A DNA stretch of 8,835 bases from assembly GCA_037446575.1 (NCBI GenBank), contig JBBIII010000091.1:1-8835 (forward strand), given 5' to 3'. Shown in pieces: positions 1 to 7,098 of the stretch (the stretch's first letter is position 1; each line of letters begins with the position of its first letter). Position numbers and translations under genes: made by a program. The stretch comes from JBBIII01 sp037446575 (lineage in GTDB: Bacteria > Bacteroidota > Ignavibacteria > UBA10030). The notes beneath the pieces were generated by a model. It ran no database searches. It had not been told where the DNA came from and saw only the letters and a program-made list of their open reading frames with translations.

Positions 1-467
1 AACAAATTAAACTTCTTTTACTTGATGTTGACGGCGTAATGACAGACGGCGGAATTTATTATTCAAACTCCGGCGAGGAAATGAAGAAATTCAATATTCA
101 GGATGGTTATGGGATTATCAAACTGCAAAGAGCGGGAATAAAAGTCGGAATTATCACAGGCAGAGTATCGGAGATTGTAACTCGCCGCGCCGCAGAACTC
201 GGTATTAACGAAGTTCATCAAAACTTCGAAAAAAAGATAGAAGCGTACGAAATTATAAAGAAGAATCTCAACTTATCAGATAAAGAAATCGCATACATCG
301 GCGACGATGAGTTTGATATTCCGGTTTTGGCAAAAGTCGGTTTTTCAGCCGCACCCGCTGATGCAGTTCCTTCGATTATAAAATTTGTGAACTACGTATG
401 TAAGCGTAACGGCGGTAATGGAGCTGTGCGCGAAGTTATCGACATAATTTTAAAAAATAAAAATTAG
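1..467 (+). CDS. kdsC: 3-deoxy-D-manno-octulosonate 8-phosphate phosphatase (KdsC), 5' partial
   Basis: HAD-superfamily phosphatase that removes the phosphate from Kdo-8-phosphate to give Kdo, a cytoplasmic step in making the inner core sugar of LPS. The reading frame is open from base 3, so the first ATG at 39 is not the true start: translation upstream of it gives LLLLDVDGVMTDGG, which holds HAD motif I (DxDG, the nucleophile and acid/base aspartates) as in KdsC. Further on are motif II in GIITGR, the lysine of motif III in KKIEAYEII, and motif IV in YIGDDEFDIPVL. About 154 residues are visible. Family members run about 165-190, so only some 10-25 N-terminal residues are missing. There is no separate cap domain, which is usual for the small tetrameric KdsC type. 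It lies 24 bases upstream of kdsD, which acts in the same pathway. Related HAD sugar phosphatases are the only real alternative, and the context makes KdsC very likely. Confidence 0.92.
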   Translation, partial: QIKLLLLDVDGVMTDGGIYYSNSGEEMKKFNIQDGYGIIKLQRAGIKVGIITGRVSEIVTRRAAELGINEVHQNFEKKIEAYEIIKKNLNLSDKEIAYIGDDEFDIPVLAKVGFSAAPADAVPSIIKFVNYVCKRNGGNGAVREVIDIILKNKN

Positions 468-491
468 TTTTAGTGTTTTTGGAATGAATTT

Positions 492-1478
492 ATGAATGCA
501 GAATCGATAATCCAAAAAGGAAAAGAAATAATCCGTATAGAAGCCGAGGCAGTAACGGCGCTTGAATCTCATATAGATAAAAACTTCGCATCTGCGATCG
601 ATCTAATTTTAAATGCAAAGGGGAGAATAATTGTGACAGGGATGGGAAAATCTGGAATTATAGCGCGTAAAATTGCCGCCACAATGAACTCAACTGGAAC
701 TCCGTCTGCTTTTATGCATCCAACAGACGCCGTGCACGGAGATATCGGTATGGTTACTGCACATGATGTTGTAATATGTATTTCCAAAAGTGGCGATACT
801 ACTGAACTTCGACAGCTTCTCCCATACTTTCATCAGCTTGGAGTTAAAGTCATTGCAATTGTCGGCAATGCGAACTCACCTTTAAGCAAACAAAGCGATA
901 TTGTTCTTGATATAAGCGTTAAGGAAGAGGCATGCCCTTACGATTTAGCTCCAACTTCTTCAACTACAGCGGCTCTTGTTATGGGAGATGCTTTAGCAAT
1001 TACACTTCTTCAATTGAGAAATTTTACTGAAAATGATTTTGCAATGTTTCATCCCGGTGGAAATTTAGGCAAACAATTATTGCTGAAAGTTGAAGCAATG
1101 ATGATAACTGGCAAAGATATTCCGGTTGTTAAAGAAAACGTTTCGCTTTCAGACGCGATTGTTGAGATCACTTCAAAACGGCTTGGGGCAACTTGCATTG
1201 TGAATGACGAGGGAATTTTAAGCGGTATACTTACGGACGGCGACTTGCGAAGACTTCTTCAAAAAACTACAAACATTGCAAATTATACAGCCGCTCAGGT
1301 TATGACTAAAAATCCAAAAACAATTCACAAAGAAATTCTTGCCGCTCACGCTCTTAAGTTAATGGAATCGTACAAAATTACACAATTAGTTGTAGTAGAT
1401 AATGCGCAACGACCCGTCGGAATTCTACATTTGCATGATTTAGTTGAAGCTGGTTTAGGCGGAGATACAGCGGCATGA
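492..1478 (+). CDS. kdsD: Arabinose-5-phosphate isomerase (KdsD)
   Basis: Interconverts ribulose 5-phosphate and arabinose 5-phosphate, the first dedicated step toward Kdo. At 328 residues it has the full family length. An N-terminal SIS sugar-isomerase domain (about 35-180) carries GMGKSG (50-55), SKSGDTTE (98-105) and HPGGNLG (187-193). Two CBS domains follow (about 203-258 and 270-321). Lys53, Glu105, Glu146 and His187 sit at a constant offset of six from the catalytic residues I recall for the E. coli enzyme (K59, E111, E152, H193), so it looks active. The CBS pair often binds nucleotides or Kdo-pathway ligands, but the ligand here is unknown. A GGAA lies seven bases before the start codon. 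The stop codon overlaps the lptC start in ATGA, pointing to translational coupling. GutQ-type paralogues share this architecture; the flanking kdsC and lpt genes favour KdsD. Confidence 0.95.
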   Translation: MNAESIIQKGKEIIRIEAEAVTALESHIDKNFASAIDLILNAKGRIIVTGMGKSGIIARKIAATMNSTGTPSAFMHPTDAVHGDIGMVTAHDVVICISKSGDTTELRQLLPYFHQLGVKVIAIVGNANSPLSKQSDIVLDISVKEEACPYDLAPTSSTTAALVMGDALAITLLQLRNFTENDFAMFHPGGNLGKQLLLKVEAMMITGKDIPVVKENVSLSDAIVEITSKRLGATCIVNDEGILSGILTDGDLRRLLQKTTNIANYTAAQVMTKNPKTIHKEILAAHALKLMESYKITQLVVVDNAQRPVGILHLHDLVEAGLGGDTAA

Positions 1479-2017
1479 AAATCTCTACTTTTTGTCTACT
1501 GCCTTTGATACCTATATTATTTTTCATTACAGGATGCGGAGAAAAAATTAAACCTACTGTGTTACAAACTGTAGATAGCAGAACTCTTCCTCATCAAGAA
1601 AGCTGGAACAGCACAATTGTGGTCTCAGATTCGGGGCGAATTAACGCTATTATAACCGCGGGATACATCCGAGTTTTTGAGGCAACACAAAAAACAGAGA
1701 TGAGCAATGGCGTTAGGGTTCGTTTTTTTAATTCAAAAGGGGATGAAACATCCCTACTAACAAGCGATGAAGGAAGCGTTGATGAAGCAACCAACAATTT
1801 AGAGGCACGAAAAAACGTGCTTGTTGTCTCGGCAGATTCTTCTCGGATGAAAACACAGCGCTTATATTGGGATAATCGGAAACAATTAATTCATACGCCT
1901 GAATTTGTAGAAATCACAACAGATAAAGATAAGTTGTGGGGACGCGGTTTTGAATCTGATCAAAGTTTAAAAAACTACCGAATATTCCATGTAACAGGCA
2001 GAACTCAAACTGAATAG
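1475..2017 (+). CDS. lptC: LPS export protein LptC, lipoprotein type
   Basis: Periplasmic component of the Lpt machine that passes LPS from the LptB2FG transporter to the LptA bridge. The 180-residue protein begins with a signal peptide of the lipoprotein kind: a hydrophobic stretch (about 7-19) ends in the lipobox ITGC, with Cys21 as the predicted lipidated residue. In E. coli LptC is instead held by an uncleaved transmembrane helix. The rest is the beta-rich LptC fold, with short strands in patterns such as GVRVRFFNSKGDE, LTSDEGSVDE and NNLEARKNVLVV, and the family-typical end in which the final strands mention WGRGFESDQSLKNY. The start lies within the last codons of kdsD, with GGAG ten bases upstream. 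The next gene begins five bases after its stop. Sequence similarity in this family is low, so the call rests on fold pattern, length and position between kdsD and the lptA/lptB genes. Confidence 0.88.
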   Translation: MKISTFCLLPLIPILFFITGCGEKIKPTVLQTVDSRTLPHQESWNSTIVVSDSGRINAIITAGYIRVFEATQKTEMSNGVRVRFFNSKGDETSLLTSDEGSVDEATNNLEARKNVLVVSADSSRMKTQRLYWDNRKQLIHTPEFVEITTDKDKLWGRGFESDQSLKNYRIFHVTGRTQTE

Positions 2018-2022
2018 ACGCT

Positions 2023-3294
2023 ATGAAATCTTTTTTAAAATATTTCGCCTTCGCTTTTTTTTTATCAAGCGTCTCACTCGCACAGCATAGCAAGGTAATC
2101 GAATTACGCTCGGCTGACCGGCTTGAGGGAAAAATTATCAACAACGAAGAAGTACGTGAACTAATTGGAAATGTACATTTTGTACAACTTGCTTCCGGAG
2201 GCGGTTTAGTAAAAGTTTGGTGCGATAGGGCTTTGCGTTTTATCAAGCAAAATAAAATTGAATTGTATGGAAATGTAAAAGTAATTCGGGACAGCGTTAT
2301 AATTTTATCGAACGAGGGGGTCTACTACGGTGAACGCCGAGTTATGGAAGGAAAAAAAGGGGTCAAATTAACGCAAGGTAAGACTATACTAACAGCCGAA
2401 GAGGGAGAATACTTCGTAGATGAAAAACGTTCACATTTTGTAGGTAATGTTGTATTGACCGATCCTACATCAATTATTAAATGCAATGAAATGGTTCACT
2501 TCGAAAATGAAACAAAATCTATTGCGACAAACAATGTTCATGTTTTTGACATATCTAATGCAGTAGACATTTATGGTGATTCGCTTATTCATATCGAGCG
2601 CAATAAAATAACTTTGGTTCAAAAAAATCCTAGACTAGTAAAAATAGATACATCGTCGACCGGTTCTATCGATACAATGGTTGTAATAAGTCGAGTGATG
2701 CAATCGTTAAAAGACACAATAGAGCGCTTCATCGCAATCGATTCTGTGCAAATGATTAGGGGCGATTTATCATCGAGGTGTGGAAATGCTATTTATTTTG
2801 TGCAAACCGATATTATTTTATTACAAAAGAATCCGATTATATGGAGCGCCAATAACCAAATTACCGGAGATACGATTCGCATTAAAATCGAAAACAATAA
2901 ATTACGCAGTTTGTTTTCAAAGAATAGAGCAATGGCAATTTCGCTTGCCGATACCGGACTTCCAAATCGTTATAATCAATTAACCGGAAGAGAGTTGATA
3001 ATGTACTTTCACGATGATAAATTGGAACATATAGACGCTCAAAAAAATGCAATAAGCTTGTACTATCTATTCGATAATGATCAACCTAACGGGGTTAATA
3101 AATCGAGCGGCGACAGGATTTTTATAGATTTTATTGATGGCAATGTAGATAGAATTAAAATTGTTGGGGGCGTTCAAGGGAATTATTTTCCGGAAAAAAT
3201 GATATTGAATAAAGAATCAGAATATAACTTAGACGGCTTTCGTTTATTTACAAACCGCCCTAAACGACAAGGGACGCACATAATCGGCAAATAA
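2023..3294 (+). CDS. lptA: OstA/LptA-like LPS transport protein, long form
   Basis: Probable periplasmic LPS-bridge protein of the OstA/LptA family, delivering LPS from LptC toward LptD in the outer membrane. A Sec signal peptide (residues 1-20, MKSFLKYFAF then SSVSLA) is followed by a likely signal peptidase I cut before Gln21. The mature protein shows the repeating beta-strand pattern of OstA_N domains: GNVHFVQ (49-55), LYGNVKV (81-87), GVYYGERRVMEG (99-110), EGEYFVDEKRSHFVGNVVL (127-145) and a later block around ITGDTIRIKIENNKLRSLF (280-298). At 423 residues it is more than twice the E. coli LptA length (185), so it may hold two or more OstA modules, a size I associate with Bacteroidota-type OstA-like proteins. 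It lacks the large C-terminal beta-barrel of LptD. It sits between lptC and lptB, one base before the lptB start. The family is firm; whether it acts exactly as LptA is inferred. Confidence 0.82.
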   Translation: MKSFLKYFAFAFFLSSVSLAQHSKVIELRSADRLEGKIINNEEVRELIGNVHFVQLASGGGLVKVWCDRALRFIKQNKIELYGNVKVIRDSVIILSNEGVYYGERRVMEGKKGVKLTQGKTILTAEEGEYFVDEKRSHFVGNVVLTDPTSIIKCNEMVHFENETKSIATNNVHVFDISNAVDIYGDSLIHIERNKITLVQKNPRLVKIDTSSTGSIDTMVVISRVMQSLKDTIERFIAIDSVQMIRGDLSSRCGNAIYFVQTDIILLQKNPIIWSANNQITGDTIRIKIENNKLRSLFSKNRAMAISLADTGLPNRYNQLTGRELIMYFHDDKLEHIDAQKNAISLYYLFDNDQPNGVNKSSGDRIFIDFIDGNVDRIKIVGGVQGNYFPEKMILNKESEYNLDGFRLFTNRPKRQGTHIIGK

Positions 3295-3295
3295 T

Positions 3296-4213
3296 ATGAC
3301 AAAACCAAAAAGAAGACTTGCCTCAATAAGAAAAAGAATCGCCATTAAATCAAAAAATATGGCTCGAAAAAAAATGAATGTTAAAAGCCGTTCAATAAAA
3401 CGAACGTCGAAAAAAACACCTTCAATTTCCATCGCCATTGCTCCACAAATTTCTCAACTCGATCCACTCCAACAAGATAAAACAATTTTAAAATCGGATG
3501 GATTGGTAAAGCGATACAAAAAAAGGACAGTTGTTAATGATGTAAGCGTGGAAGTTCAACAAGGTGAAATTGTTGGTTTATTGGGACCTAATGGCGCTGG
3601 TAAAACTACTACATTCTATATGATAGTGGGAATGATAAAGCCAAACGCTGGGAGAGTTTTTTTAGACAACCAAGAAATCACAACTTTGCCTATGTATAAA
3701 AGAGCGCGTATGGGAATAGGATATTTGCCGCAAGAAGCATCGGTTTTTAGAAGACTTTCAGTCCATGACAATTTGCTTGCAGTATTGCAAACGACCGCTT
3801 TAACTAAAAAGGAACAGGAAGAAAAATGCGTGCAACTTATGGAAGAATTTGGACTTACATACATTGCGAAGAATTTAGGATATCAGCTTTCCGGCGGCGA
3901 AAGACGGCGGACAGAAATTGCTCGCGCGCTTGCACTCAATCCAAAATTTATTCTTTTAGATGAACCATTTGCAGGTATTGACCCAATTGCTGTTGAAGAT
4001 ATTATGCAGGTCGTAATTAAATTAAAAGAAAAGAACATAGGCGTTCTTATTACAGATCATAACGTGCATGAAACTCTTTCTATCACAGATCATTCTTATT
4101 TGTTGTTCGAGGGAAGAATATTAAAAGCGGGCACTGCAAAATTCCTTGCAAATGACCCAGAAGCACGTAAATTATACTTAGGCGAAAAGTTTAAGTTAGA
4201 TAGGTACGAGTGA
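3296..4213 (+). CDS. lptB: LPS export ABC transporter ATP-binding protein LptB with basic N-terminal extension
   Basis: Cytoplasmic ATPase that, as a dimer with LptF and LptG, powers extraction of LPS from the inner membrane. From about residue 63 it follows LptB closely: Walker A GPNGAGKT (97-104), Q-loop Gln146 in YLPQEAS, signature LSGGERRR (198-205), Walker B FILLDEP (218-224, catalytic Glu223), D-loop AGIDP and H-loop His255 in ITDHNV. The end LYLGEKFKL also matches the family. LptB is usually about 240 residues. This one has 305, the surplus being an N-terminal segment with 18 Lys/Arg and no acidic residue in the first 40. The start at 3296 lies one base after the upstream stop, suggesting coupling. 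In-frame ATGs at residues 22 and 27 are alternatives, but even the later one leaves about 36 extra residues. lptF and lptG are not in the window. Confidence 0.94.
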   Translation: MTKPKRRLASIRKRIAIKSKNMARKKMNVKSRSIKRTSKKTPSISIAIAPQISQLDPLQQDKTILKSDGLVKRYKKRTVVNDVSVEVQQGEIVGLLGPNGAGKTTTFYMIVGMIKPNAGRVFLDNQEITTLPMYKRARMGIGYLPQEASVFRRLSVHDNLLAVLQTTALTKKEQEEKCVQLMEEFGLTYIAKNLGYQLSGGERRRTEIARALALNPKFILLDEPFAGIDPIAVEDIMQVVIKLKEKNIGVLITDHNVHETLSITDHSYLLFEGRILKAGTAKFLANDPEARKLYLGEKFKLDRYE

Positions 4214-4223
4214 TTTATTATTG

Positions 4224-4401
4224 AAGATTGAAGAGTTAAGATTGAAGAGTNNNNNNNNNNNNNNNNNNNNNNNNNNNNNNNNNNNNNNNNNNNNNNNNNN
4301 NNNNNNNNNNNNNNNNNNNNNNNNNNNNNNNNNNNNNNNNNNNNNNNNNNAAGATTGAAGAGTTAAGATTGAAGAGTGAAGTATTAAGATTGTAGAATGA
4401 A
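4224..4401. repeat. Short tandem repeat (14-bp unit GATTGAAGAGTTAA) around the assembly gap
   Basis: Downstream of lptB the sequence becomes a purine-rich minisatellite on the + strand. Unit copies start at 4226 and 4240 (the second cut by the N run), then at 4353 and 4367 after the gap, with a degenerate copy GATTGTAGAATGAA at 4388. The copy at 4367 is lengthened by a GTGAAG-like insertion. The array separates the LPS operon from the aromatic operon. No hairpin or T-tract typical of a terminator is visible in the part that was sequenced. The true copy number is unknown because of the gap. Confidence 0.85.
4251..4350. other. Assembly gap of exactly 100 N
   Basis: One hundred consecutive N, the conventional placeholder for a gap of unknown size. 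The 27 bases before it (4224-4250) are identical to the 27 bases after it (4351-4377), so the real distance could be zero or even negative (overlapping contig ends), or it could hide more repeat units. No gene is interrupted: lptB ends at 4213 and the next start codon is at 4450. Confidence 0.98.
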
Positions 4402-4449
4402 AATTATAAATTTAATAGAAACATTAACTTATCACTATAAAGTGAAAAA

Positions 4450-5466
4450 ATGGTAATCATATTAGAACAAGGTGCAACCGAGAAACAAATCGAAGATATA
4501 ATCCGTGTATTGCATGATCATGGATTCGATGTGCATAGATCAACAGGTGTCGAGCGCACAGTATTAGGCGCAATTGGCGTTCACAGAGATTTCGATCACC
4601 GGCATATAGAGCTTTTGTCAGGTGTGGCGGAAGTAATCCGAGTTACAGAACCGTACAAACTTGCAAGCCGCGCTTTTAAACGCGAAGGTTCTGTATTCGA
4701 CCTTGGCGGAGTAAAAATTGGCGGCGATGAGGTAATAATAATGGCAGGACCGTGTTCGGTAGAAAACGAAGACCAAATTTTTAAAATTGCAAAAATTGTA
4801 AAAGAAGGCGGGGCAAAAATATTACGCGGCGGCGCTTTTAAACCTCGAACTTCTCCCTATTCATTTCAGGGACTTGGAGAAAACGCGCTAAAATTACTGC
4901 GTGCTGCAGCCGATGAGTTTCAGCTCAAAGTTATTACAGAAGTAATGGATAAAAGTCAGATTGACCTTGTAGAAAAGTATGCGGATATTTTGCAGATTGG
5001 CGCAAGAAATATGCAGAACTACACTTTTCTGAAGGAGCTCGGGAAAATTTCTAAACCTATAATGCTTAAGCGCGGTATTGCCGCTACAATTGAAGAATGG
5101 TTGATGTCGGCTGAGTATATTCTTGCGGGGGGAAATCATCAAGTAATTTTATGTGAACGCGGAATACGCACTTTCGAAACCGCAACGCGCAATACGATGG
5201 ATATAAGCGCCATTCCGGTCGTAAAGAAAAAAAGTCATTTGCCGATAATTGCCGACCCATCGCATGGAGTTGGACTTCGAGATAAAGTTATTCCTATGGC
5301 GCGCGCCGCTATTGCCGCCGGCGCCGACGGCCTTCTAATAGAAGTACACCATAAACCCGACCACGCCCTTTCCGATGGTCCTCAATCTTTATATCCTGAC
5401 CAATTTTCGCAAATGATGAAGGAGGTCAGAATTATAGCTCAAGCAATAGAGCGTTATATTGCATAG
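4450..5466 (+). CDS. aroF: 3-deoxy-7-phosphoheptulonate (DAHP) synthase, type I-beta, with N-terminal regulatory domain
   Basis: Condenses phosphoenolpyruvate with erythrose 4-phosphate to DAHP, the entry step of the shikimate pathway. The 338-residue protein has an N-terminal ferredoxin-like (ACT-like) domain (about 1-70) and a TIM-barrel catalytic domain. Motifs include MAGPCSVE (98-105), GAFKPRTSPYSFQG (128-141), IGARNMQN (183-190), LKRG (206-209), CERGIRTFE (235-243), DPSHG (269-273) and LIEVH (296-300). Cys102, His272, Glu298 and Asp309 fall at the same numbers as the metal ligands I recall for the Thermotoga maritima enzyme, whose N-terminal domain mediates tyrosine inhibition; similar feedback is likely here. 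The related Kdo-8-phosphate synthase fits less well: that enzyme lacks this extra domain and has KANRSS in place of KPRTS. No clear Shine-Dalgarno precedes the ATG. tyrA follows after 12 bases, forming an operon. Confidence 0.96.
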   Translation: MVIILEQGATEKQIEDIIRVLHDHGFDVHRSTGVERTVLGAIGVHRDFDHRHIELLSGVAEVIRVTEPYKLASRAFKREGSVFDLGGVKIGGDEVIIMAGPCSVENEDQIFKIAKIVKEGGAKILRGGAFKPRTSPYSFQGLGENALKLLRAAADEFQLKVITEVMDKSQIDLVEKYADILQIGARNMQNYTFLKELGKISKPIMLKRGIAATIEEWLMSAEYILAGGNHQVILCERGIRTFETATRNTMDISAIPVVKKKSHLPIIADPSHGVGLRDKVIPMARAAIAAGADGLLIEVHHKPDHALSDGPQSLYPDQFSQMMKEVRIIAQAIERYIA

Positions 5467-5478
5467 GTATAGCTCGAA

Positions 5479-6585
5479 ATGATAAAATCAATCGTTCCTT
5501 TTCAACAAATAACAATTATCGGCGTAGGGCTTATAGGCGGTTCGCTTGCGCTTGCAATTAAACATCGATACCCTAAAATAAAAATCACAGGCGTCGATAA
5601 ACCTTCAGTGCTAAAGCGCGCATTAGAACGAAAAGCAATTGATATTGCAGAAATATCAGTTGAGCGTGCATCACGTTCAGCTCAGTTAATAATTATTGCT
5701 ACGCCAATTTCTACAATAAAAAAAATCTTACCTCGCATAGCAAAAAATTGCAACCAGAAAACGATAATAACAGATACTGGAAGCGTAAAACAAGCGATAG
5801 TTGAGCAAGCGCAAAATCTATTTACAACAGGTAATTTCATTGGCGGTCATCCGATGACCGGCGCAGAACATTCGGGCATCGGCGCGGCTCATCCATTATT
5901 ATTCCAAAATGCTATTTATATTCTTACGCCAACTAAAGCAACAAAAAGGAAATCGCTGCTTACACTGGCGAATTTTTTTAAATCAATCGATGCAAGAATT
6001 TATATAATGGAAGCATCTATACACGATAGCGTTATTTCGGCTGTCAGTCACCTTCCACAACTTGCCGCTGTTGCGTTAATGAATTCTATCGGAGAGCATC
6101 ACTCAAATGCGAAAACGCATCTTGCGCTTGCGGCTGGCGGTTTCCGCGATATGACCCGCATAGCTTCCAGTCCGTTTAATATTTGGAAAGATATAATAAG
6201 CGAAAATCGAAACGAAATAAAAAAATCGCTTCAATTATTCATCAAACACCTGAAAAGAATTGAAAGCATAATTGATAAGGATATAACATTACTTGCATCA
6301 GAATTTGATTTGTCAAAAAAACTGCGGTCGCGAATTCCAAAATCGATGAAAGGTTTTCTTACGCCTTTAGTTAGTGTGCCAATATTTGTAGAAGACAAAC
6401 CCGGTGAACTTGCAAGATTGACAACTGCTTTAGCAAAGCATAAAATAAATATAAAAGATATGGAATTACTGAAAGTGCGCGAAGGAAGAGGCGGCACATT
6501 TCTACTTTCATTTGAAAATCGCATTGCGGCAAACGATGCAATTCATATTCTAAAAAAATCCGGATTCGATGTTAGCGGAAAGTAA
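5479..6585 (+). CDS. tyrA: Prephenate dehydrogenase (TyrA) with C-terminal ACT domain
   Basis: Oxidatively decarboxylates prephenate to 4-hydroxyphenylpyruvate, the committed step to tyrosine. Of its 368 residues, the N-terminal Rossmann domain has GVGLIGGS (15-22) and Asp40 after the second strand, which favours NAD over NADP. Then come ITDTGSVK (97-104), GGHPMTGAEHSG (122-133, His124 the likely catalytic histidine) and SHLPQLAAVAL (190-200) in the all-helical dimerisation domain. An ACT domain occupies about 300-368 (VPIFVEDKPGELARL through LLSFENR), a typical amino-acid-sensing module, so feedback control by tyrosine is likely. Use of arogenate instead of or as well as prephenate cannot be excluded from sequence. 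Only a weak AGG precedes the start. Transcription is probably shared with the DAHP synthase gene. It converges on the - strand gene 31 bases downstream, and no strong terminator is visible between them. Confidence 0.95.
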   Translation: MIKSIVPFQQITIIGVGLIGGSLALAIKHRYPKIKITGVDKPSVLKRALERKAIDIAEISVERASRSAQLIIIATPISTIKKILPRIAKNCNQKTIITDTGSVKQAIVEQAQNLFTTGNFIGGHPMTGAEHSGIGAAHPLLFQNAIYILTPTKATKRKSLLTLANFFKSIDARIYIMEASIHDSVISAVSHLPQLAAVALMNSIGEHHSNAKTHLALAAGGFRDMTRIASSPFNIWKDIISENRNEIKKSLQLFIKHLKRIESIIDKDITLLASEFDLSKKLRSRIPKSMKGFLTPLVSVPIFVEDKPGELARLTTALAKHKINIKDMELLKVREGRGGTFLLSFENRIAANDAIHILKKSGFDVSGK

Positions 6586-6616
6586 TAAAATTAATACGCT
6601 ATCTTACCTATCAACT

Positions 6617-6931
6617 TCATTTCTTTTCTACTGTAGATTTTGTTTCTGATGCTCCTTTGTTTTCTATTTTCGCTTCAGATTTTGATTCGACCTTGGTTCC
6701 CCCGCTCGTTTCCGATTTCGAACTTGATACTTTTGACATTGAATCTGTTTTCTTATAATCAGTCAGATAAAATCCACTTCCCTTAAATACAAGGCCAGCG
6801 CCGCTCGACATAAGCCGTTTTAGCGTTGGCTCGGCGCATTTTGGGCAAATAATTAAAGCGTCCGCCGACATCGGCTGGAATTCTTCAAATTCATAATTAC
6901 AAGACTTACAAAGATATTCGTATGTTGGCAT
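6617..6931 (-). CDS. FmdB-family zinc-ribbon protein
   Basis: Small cytoplasmic protein of the FmdB/CxxC regulatory family. The N-terminus MPTYEYLCKSCNYEFEEFQP is the family signature, with Cys8, Cys11, Cys29 and Cys32 forming a zinc ribbon of two CxxC pairs. The conserved segment FKGSGFYLTDYK (49-60) follows. Residues 61-104 are a low-complexity tail rich in Ser, Lys, Glu and Thr, probably disordered, as is common in this family. The family name comes from a putative regulator in a methylotroph formamidase/amidase cluster, but its general role is not established, so no specific target should be inferred. It is transcribed divergently from the ferritin gene and convergently to tyrA. Confidence 0.93.
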   Translation of the reverse strand: MPTYEYLCKSCNYEFEEFQPMSADALIICPKCAEPTLKRLMSSGAGLVFKGSGFYLTDYKKTDSMSKVSSSKSETSGGTKVESKSEAKIENKGASETKSTVEKK

Positions 6932-6942
6932 AAGATTTATAC

Positions 6943-6972
6943 TTCTTACTTTATATTTTTATTTCTTACTTT
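6943..6972. repeat. Two direct copies of TTCTTACTTT, period 20 bp
   Basis: The ten-base word TTCTTACTTT occurs at 6943-6952 and again at 6963-6972, immediately upstream of the - strand fmdB-family start and within the 167-base divergent region shared with the ferritin gene. The surrounding sequence is very AT-rich, so chance is possible. The 20-base spacing equals about two helical turns, which would suit a paired protein-binding site, but nothing else supports that. Confidence 0.3.
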
Positions 6973-7083
6973 TTACTTAATTAAAATATACTTTTGATTT
7001 ACGAAGATTTCAATTAGATTTTATTCAAATTTCAAGGAACTTTAGATCAGCTTCTCAGTGTTATTATTCAAAACAAATTAATA

Positions 7084-7090
7084 GAAAGGA
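7084..7090 (+). promoter_or_regulatory. Ribosome binding site of the ferritin gene
   Basis: GAAAGGA ends eight bases before the ATG at 7099. It is the clearest Shine-Dalgarno sequence in the window and fixes the ferritin start. Most other genes here have only weak or no such site, suggesting that this one is translated comparatively strongly. Confidence 0.7.
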
Positions 7091-7098
7091 AAAATAAT

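Noticed and set aside
39..41. ATG at 39 as the start of kdsC
   Set aside because: The frame is open from base 3 and encodes the essential DVDG motif before this ATG, so the gene begins outside the window.
569..787. Minus-strand reading frame inside kdsD, and similar antisense frames in the other genes
   Set aside because: They lie wholly or largely within well-supported genes, show no recognisable domains, and look like shadows of the coding strand.
4433..4444. CACT-ATAA-AGTG inverted repeat just before the aroF start
   Set aside because: Only four base pairs with a four-base loop in AT-rich sequence; too short to claim as an operator or attenuator.
4450..5466. Kdo-8-phosphate synthase (kdsA) as an alternative identity, tempting beside the kds/lpt genes
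   Set aside because: The N-terminal ferredoxin-like domain, the KPRTSPYSFQG motif and metal-ligand numbering identical to type I-beta DAHP synthase, together with tyrA next door, point to the shikimate enzyme.
6573..6605. TAGCG...CGCTA inverted repeat between tyrA and the convergent fmdB-family gene as a terminator
   Set aside because: Five base pairs around a long AT loop with no T-tract; not a convincing terminator.
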